Assembly (NCBI GenBank): GCA_965227335.1
Contig: CBDDFV010000001.1
Span: 372,001 to 436,000, forward strand
Direction: 5' to 3'
DNA length: 64,000 nucleotides
Source: CBDDFV01 sp965227335
GTDB lineage: Bacteria > Planctomycetota > Phycisphaerae > Phycisphaerales > SM1A02
Notes under the pieces: generated by a model
Database searches by the model: none
What the model was told of the DNA's origin: nothing
What the model saw: the letters and a program-made list of their open reading frames with translations, nothing else
Position numbers and translations under genes: made by a program
Part shown: positions 61,732-64,000 of the stretch, one piece after another
Numbering within the stretch: the first letter of the stretch is position 1
How the letters are laid out: each line of letters starts with the position of its first letter

Positions 61732-62565
61732 TCAGCCGTTGTCGGACCAGATGCCGACGATCGTGGAAAGATCGCGGCGCCCCGCCTGGTCCGGCGCGGC
61801 GTGAAAACCGGCGCCCGGGGCCCGCCGCGCGGGTCGGGTGACGAACGTCGCTTCCGTGATCGTGCGGTTGCCCGAGGTTTCCAGGGCGGCGAGTTCGAAC
61901 TTGTAGCGGGCGTCCGGTTCGATGAGCGCGGCGGGGATCTGCACCGAGTTGACGGACGCCGGCAGATCCACGGTGAATTCGCGGAGCGGTTCAGCGGCGA
62001 GTTCGACGATCAGTTGGTAGCCGGTGATCGCGGAACCCGGCGGATCCGGCACGGGGGACCACGCAATGACCATCTCATTGACGTCGACGGGCCGGCCGCG
62101 GACGGGCGTGGCGATGACCGGCGCGTCCGGCAACGCATGCGTCAGCTCGGCGCGGCCGGCGAGTCGATCGCCGTGGGTGGTGACGCCGCTGAAGACATAG
62201 ACGCCGGGCGGAAATCGGCGGAGGAATGCTTCGAGCGGCTGTTGCGCGAAGCTTGGTTCGGAGCTCTCGGAGAAGACCTCGGTCAGTCCCTGGAGCGCCA
62301 ACGCGCCGTCGACATCGAGGTCGACGACGACCTTCCCGCCGGGGTCGGTGACGGTGACGGATCGCCATGCGTCGCCGTCGAGGAAGAACTGCACCCCGGC
62401 GTCGCCGTCCGTCGCGTTCACCTCGATGATGATGAAGGCGTCGTCGAGTTCGATCGGCGCGGGCGCCGCGGGAGCACGACCGAGGGCGAGCAGCGCGAGG
62501 CCGGGCGAGAGCAGCATGGATGCGATGAGCGCGCGACGACCGCGCCGGGAGCGTGAACCGATCAT
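61732..62565 (-). CDS. Secreted FN3-like protein
   Basis: The 277-residue protein begins with basic residues and a hydrophobic stretch (RALIASMLLSPGLALLALG) typical of a signal peptide, with AGGAGA before the ATG. Residues about 155 to 250 look like a fibronectin type III domain (PVDVNEMVIAWSPVPDPPGS, GYQLIVELA, YKFELAALETSGN). No catalytic motif is seen. It is probably exported; function unknown. Confidence 0.65.
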   Translation of the reverse strand: MIGSRSRRGRRALIASMLLSPGLALLALGRAPAAPAPIELDDAFIIIEVNATDGDAGVQFFLDGDAWRSVTVTDPGGKVVVDLDVDGALALQGLTEVFSESSEPSFAQQPLEAFLRRFPPGVYVFSGVTTHGDRLAGRAELTHALPDAPVIATPVRGRPVDVNEMVIAWSPVPDPPGSAITGYQLIVELAAEPLREFTVDLPASVNSVQIPAALIEPDARYKFELAALETSGNRTITEATFVTRPARRAPGAGFHAAPDQAGRRDLSTIVGIWSDNG

Positions 62566-62797
62566 GACGGATCTCCTGAGGTCAGAGAACGGGATGTGAT
62601 CGAAACGAGGCGACGAGACACCGTACGCCGGCGCGGCGTCCGTGACATGACGAGCGGATGACGTCCGGCCTTTATCATGGTTATCGCCCCTCACCCGCGC
62701 ATGATGTGCGCAGCGGATGCGGGACGGGCGCGCGGTCAGCACGGTTTCGAGGGCGGGACTTCACCCCGACGCGCGATTGGTTCGATAGACTGAACGC

Positions 62798-63160
62798 ATG
62801 CAGATCAACGGCGGATCCATCCCGTTCCACGTGGCGAAGGCGTACGGCGTCACGCCGAGCGCGGCGCCGAGGCCGGCGGCGGCCCGACCCGCGGCGCCGG
62901 TCGAGCCGGCGACTCCCGCCGCGCGAACGGCCACGGTCGGCCCGGCGTCGACCTCACGATCCTCGCAGATCGACGCGCTGATCGGCGGACGCGTGCCGGG
63001 TCGGGTGTCGTTCGACGGCGGCTCCGGCGTGACGAACGCGGCGGCCTCGGCCCGGGCGGCGGGTCCGACCTTCTCGCTCCCGCTTTACACGCGGGCGGCC
63101 GACCGCATCGAAGCCGCGACGGGGGTCAACCTCGGTCGCACCCTCGACGTGCGCGGCTGA
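62798..63160 (+). CDS. Small Ala/Pro-rich protein, 120 residues
   Basis: The protein starts MQINGGSIPFHVAKAYGVTP. A middle Ala/Pro-rich linker (residues about 20 to 50) is followed by a short conserved-looking C-terminal part (SSQIDALIGGRVPGRVSFDG and FSLPLYTRAADRIEAATGVN). No signal peptide. No family recognised; the layout resembles small linker-type regulators but this is not supported further. Confidence 0.55.
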   Translation: MQINGGSIPFHVAKAYGVTPSAAPRPAAARPAAPVEPATPAARTATVGPASTSRSSQIDALIGGRVPGRVSFDGGSGVTNAAASARAAGPTFSLPLYTRAADRIEAATGVNLGRTLDVRG

Positions 63161-63245
63161 TCGCAGCCCATTCCCGACCACATTTCACGGATTCAGCGAC
63201 GTCCGGTTGCCGTCGGCCGGAACGCTGCTATTGTCATGGCACGCA

Positions 63246-63319
63246 GCGCGCGTAGCTCAATTGGATAGAGCATCGGCCTTCGAAGCCGAGGGTTGCAGGT
63301 TCGAGTCCTGCCGCGCGTG
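63246..63319 (+). tRNA. tRNA-Arg(TCG)
   Basis: The 74-nt gene folds with acceptor GCGCGCG/CGCGCGT (one G-U), D arm GCTC-AATTGGAT-AGAGC, anticodon stem TCGGC/GCCGA with loop CTTCGAA (anticodon TCG), and T arm GCAGG-TTCGAGT-CCTGC. CCA is not encoded. Confidence 0.95.
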
Positions 63320-63752
63320 TTGAGCCGGGGTTCGCGGGAGAGCGCGGCGTACAGCCTGATATTCGTCACTTCGTCCCGTCGTCCGAGTTCGAGACGACGG
63401 AGCGGGGATGGATCGTCGTTGCGTCGAACGACGCAAGGGAGATCGGGCTGTTAATCGCGCGGGGGTGACGACACGGCGGCGGGCGCTGCGCCGATCGGAC
63501 CGCGGAGTTCGGAAGCGGATTCACGTTTCCTGTTTCATAACGCGAGCGCGTCAGTCTCTGCCGCAGCGCGTCGAGGCCGGAAGAAGGGCGCGTCCGTCGC
63601 GAGGGATGTTTTCGGACGCGATCGGCGCCTGTCGACCCGACTCTGCCGTCTGTACTGGATGGTGTTGCGTCAGTCGTCGGGCCCGGATTCAGCCCCCCGG
63701 GCGGCCGGGACGATGAACCGATGTGACTCGGAGTGGAGGCAGGACGTACGCG
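63320..63752. other. Intergenic region before the PilZ gene
   Basis: This 433-bp stretch has no convincing gene. Open frames on the minus strand are low-complexity shadows. It should contain the PilZ gene promoter. Confidence 0.45.
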
Positions 63753-64000
63753 ATGAACCATCGCCCCCCGCAGGATTCGACCCGACTGAGCGAGGCGCAA
63801 CGCCGCGCTCTGCTGTCGCGTCTCGAAGACGGCGGTCAGCCGGTGGATGACAACCGCCGGGAGGCTCGGCGCTGGCGTCTCGAAGGCGACATCGACCTCG
63901 TGGTCAGGCATCCTGGCGGGACGACCGCGGCTCATCGCACGCCCGGACGCAATCTCTCCGCCGGCGGCGTGTCGCTGCTGCACGGCGGGTTCCTGCATGT
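63753..64000 (+). CDS. PilZ-domain protein (3' partial)
   Basis: The frame starts MNHRPPQDSTRLSEAQRRAL and stays open to the window end (82 codons seen). HRTPGRNLSAGGVSLLHGGF carries the PilZ-type R...NLSxGGxSLL c-di-GMP-binding signature. The rest lies outside the window. Confidence 0.7.
   Translation, partial: MNHRPPQDSTRLSEAQRRALLSRLEDGGQPVDDNRREARRWRLEGDIDLVVRHPGGTTAAHRTPGRNLSAGGVSLLHGGFLH

Noticed and set aside
63366..63998. 210-codon minus-strand frame at the right edge
   Set aside because: It covers a partial PilZ gene and an intergenic stretch; Arg/Pro/Ser-rich and without motifs or start signal.

Overview
The window looks like a high-GC planctomycete, probably of the Phycisphaerae. 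Three predicted secreted or surface proteins carry dockerin-like EF-hand repeats of the form DxDxDGxVDxxDLAxLLxxWG. Codon third positions are strongly G/C biased, so long antisense frames stay open everywhere. The genus cannot be named from the sequence alone.

Left host flank (1 to about 10.9 kb). It opens with the 3' part of a FG-GAP/dockerin surface protein. Next come a converging M42 aminopeptidase, an overlapping three-gene operon (YgfZ-like protein, tiny membrane protein, HExxH protease), HMG-CoA lyase overlapping a metallophosphoesterase tail to tail, a STAS protein, and a three-gene phosphorelay operon (LuxR-type regulator, hybrid-style sensor kinase with PAS domain, stand-alone receiver).

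Integrated element (10961 to 48248, about 37.3 kb, visibly lower GC). It sits in a tRNA-Leu(CAA) gene and is flanked by an identical 45-bp att core. From left to right it carries: an anti-sigma/sigma/ACT-domain operon; an AbiE toxin-antitoxin pair with a readable promoter and operator; an alpha/beta hydrolase followed by a damaged zinc-finger ORF; parA-parB; a replication initiator; a putative origin (three 19-bp iterons and a DnaA-box-like site); a transfer-like cluster (replication-relaxation-like protein, VirD4/TraD-like ATPase, two more winged-helix proteins) ending at a strong terminator; small membrane or secreted proteins; ArdC antirestriction protein; a Schlafen AlbA_2 protein; two winged-helix regulators; a giant secreted Rhs/YD-repeat protein with a low-GC tip and a downstream partner; a second tyrosine recombinase; a GHKL-ATPase fused to a PD-(D/E)XK nuclease-like domain; an unknown 213-residue protein; a gene-poor 1.5 kb; an XRE/ImmA regulator pair; an excisionase-like HTH protein; and the main integrase, whose reading frame runs through attR into host DNA. 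No relaxase and no VirB4-type T4SS genes are recognisable, so this looks like an integrated plasmid or mobilizable element that probably depends on a helper.

Right host flank (48.25 to 64 kb). It holds a DUF3313-type lipoprotein, catalase, PriA helicase, the 2-oxoglutarate dehydrogenase E1 and E2 genes (sucA-sucB), a dockerin-bearing secreted protein, another secreted protein, an OmpR-type two-component pair, a secreted FN3-like protein, a small Ala/Pro-rich protein, tRNA-Arg(TCG) and the start of a PilZ-domain gene.

The element combines maintenance functions (integration, Rep/Par, AbiE), defence or counter-defence (GHKL-nuclease fusion, AlbA_2 protein, ArdC) and a surface module (Rhs, secreted Cys-rich protein, membrane proteins). 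The parts most worth study are the integrase-attachment overlap, the GHKL-nuclease fusion, the sigma/ACT operon and the Rhs tip region.
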